A stretch of DNA of 64,000 nucleotides from an uncultured Roseobacter sp. (GTDB lineage: Bacteria > Pseudomonadota > Alphaproteobacteria > Rhodobacterales > Rhodobacteraceae), in contig NZ_CANLYL010000002.1 in NCBI RefSeq assembly GCF_947495275.1, forward strand, positions 1-64,000. Reading direction: 5' to 3'. Under the pieces are notes generated by a model. It was given only the letters and a program-made list of their open reading frames with translations, had not been told where the DNA came from and searched no databases. Both the position numbers and the translations under genes were made by a program. Shown piece after piece: positions 63,313 through 64,000 of this stretch (positions within the stretch are counted from its first letter, which is position 1; each line of letters opens with the position of its first letter).

Positions 63313-64000
63313 ATTTCGATCTGACCGAAGAACGGCAGATGTTGCAGGACACGCTGCGCCGGTTTCTGAGGGACCGGTATACGCCGCAGATACGCCATGA
63401 TATTCTGCAAAGCGACAGGGGCCTGTCGCCGGAAATCTGGCGCGAGCTGGCGGAACTGGGCGTGATCGGGGCGCTTTTTGCCGAAGCGCAAGGCGGTTTT
63501 GGCGGGCGCGGCTTTGATCTGGCCGTGGTCTTTGAGGAACTGGGGCGCGCCGGGGTGGTTGAACCCTTTCTCGACAGTGCCGTGCTGGCCGGGGGGCTGA
63601 TCGCGGATCTGGGCAATGAAAGCCAGCGCGCCCATGTTGCGGCGATCATCGCGGGCGAGCTGCATCTGGCCTTTGCCCACGGTGAACCGGCCAGCCGCTA
63701 TGATCTGAGCCGGGTTGCCACAGGTGCCGTGCCGGAAAACGACCGCGTGGTGCTGAATGGGCGCAAGGCGGTTGTGCATAATGCCGAGGCTGCGGACCTG
63801 CTGGTGGTATCGGCGCGCGAAAGCGGCGGTGTCGATGATGCAGGGGGCCTTTCGCTGTTCTTGGTGCCGACAGAGACCGAAGGGGTCACGCGTCAGGGCT
63901 ATGCGCTGCTTGCCGGGGGGCGAGCGGCGGAGGTCATTCTGGAAGATGTGAGCCTGCCAGCCAGCGCGCGCCTTGGACCAGCGGGGCAGGCATTTGCCGC
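63309..64000 (+). CDS. Acyl-CoA dehydrogenase, PimD-like small subunit (partial, runs off window)
   Basis: The first 230 residues of a dehydrogenase of the same superfamily (MNFDLTEERQMLQDTLRRFL). Its ATG overlaps the large-subunit stop (ATGA). The N-terminal helical domain and the start of the middle beta domain are seen (VVLNGRKAVVHNAEAADLLVV), but the end is cut. Size and order suggest the small subunit of a heteromeric dehydrogenase as in PimCD. The catalytic base, expected in its C-terminal half, cannot be checked here. Confidence 0.87.
   Translation, partial: MNFDLTEERQMLQDTLRRFLRDRYTPQIRHDILQSDRGLSPEIWRELAELGVIGALFAEAQGGFGGRGFDLAVVFEELGRAGVVEPFLDSAVLAGGLIADLGNESQRAHVAAIIAGELHLAFAHGEPASRYDLSRVATGAVPENDRVVLNGRKAVVHNAEAADLLVVSARESGGVDDAGGLSLFLVPTETEGVTRQGYALLAGGRAAEVILEDVSLPASARLGPAGQAFA

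Noticed and set aside
1-64000. tRNA, rRNA, CRISPR, IS element or prophage
   Set aside because: None seen: no cloverleaf-like sequence with conserved T-loop, no regularly spaced identical repeats, and no transposase, integrase or phage structural motif in any translated frame.

Overview
The window looks like chromosomal DNA of a marine alphaproteobacterium of the Rhodobacteraceae (Roseobacter group). The inference rests on the moderately high G+C, gene content rich in ABC and TRAP importers, runs of 4-bp start/stop overlaps (ATGA or GTGA), a short entericidin-type lipoprotein, a small Rhodobacteraceae-style lipoprotein, a roseobacter-like porin and a tandem 3-hydroxyacyl-CoA dehydrogenase / thiolase / two acyl-CoA dehydrogenase operon. 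No rRNA, tRNA, CRISPR array, transposase or phage gene was seen.

Left part (1-17.6 kb): two complete carbohydrate-type ABC importer operons on the minus strand. The first (256-6377) combines a binding protein, two permeases and an ATPase with a sugar isomerase/epimerase-fold protein and a Gfo/Idh/MocA dehydrogenase, and faces a LacI-family regulator (6559-7608). An OmpA-like coiled-coil protein follows, then an A+T-richer patch with two unknown small genes and a decayed gene carrying an HEVGH motif. The second operon (11085-17632) has a DeoR/GlpR regulator, an ATPase, a UgpB-like binding protein, two permeases, a GpdQ-like phosphodiesterase and an inositol-monophosphatase-family enzyme. It reads as uptake and hydrolysis of a glycerophosphodiester.

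Middle (18-38 kb): a cluster of poorly known, mostly exported proteins (18090-26931) arranged around a SorC-family regulator. It includes a phosphodiester-glycosidase-like protein whose N-terminus resembles cargo of extracellular contractile injection systems. Next come an RND efflux pair, a porin, an Ala/Ser-rich protein divergent from lepA, and a small membrane-protein pair.

Centre (37.4-39.1 kb): 1.6 kb nearly without genes, with a cluster of perfect hairpins, an A+T-rich stretch with three DnaA-box-like sites within 55 bp, and a local switch from C-rich to G-rich on the plus strand. It is a good candidate for a chromosomal replication origin.

Right part (39.3-64 kb): seven minus-strand genes joined by six 4-bp overlaps encode four glycosyltransferases, a histidine phosphatase, a polysaccharide deacetylase and a methyltransferase, probably a pathway for an undefined glycan. 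Next come a large MscS-type channel, a peptide-type ABC importer operon and a second methyltransferase related to the first. The window ends with a TRAP importer, IclR regulator and beta-oxidation operon (55103-end) preceded by a perfect inverted repeat that is a candidate IclR operator. The enzyme set resembles the pimeloyl-CoA (dicarboxylate) beta-oxidation type. The last gene runs off the edge.
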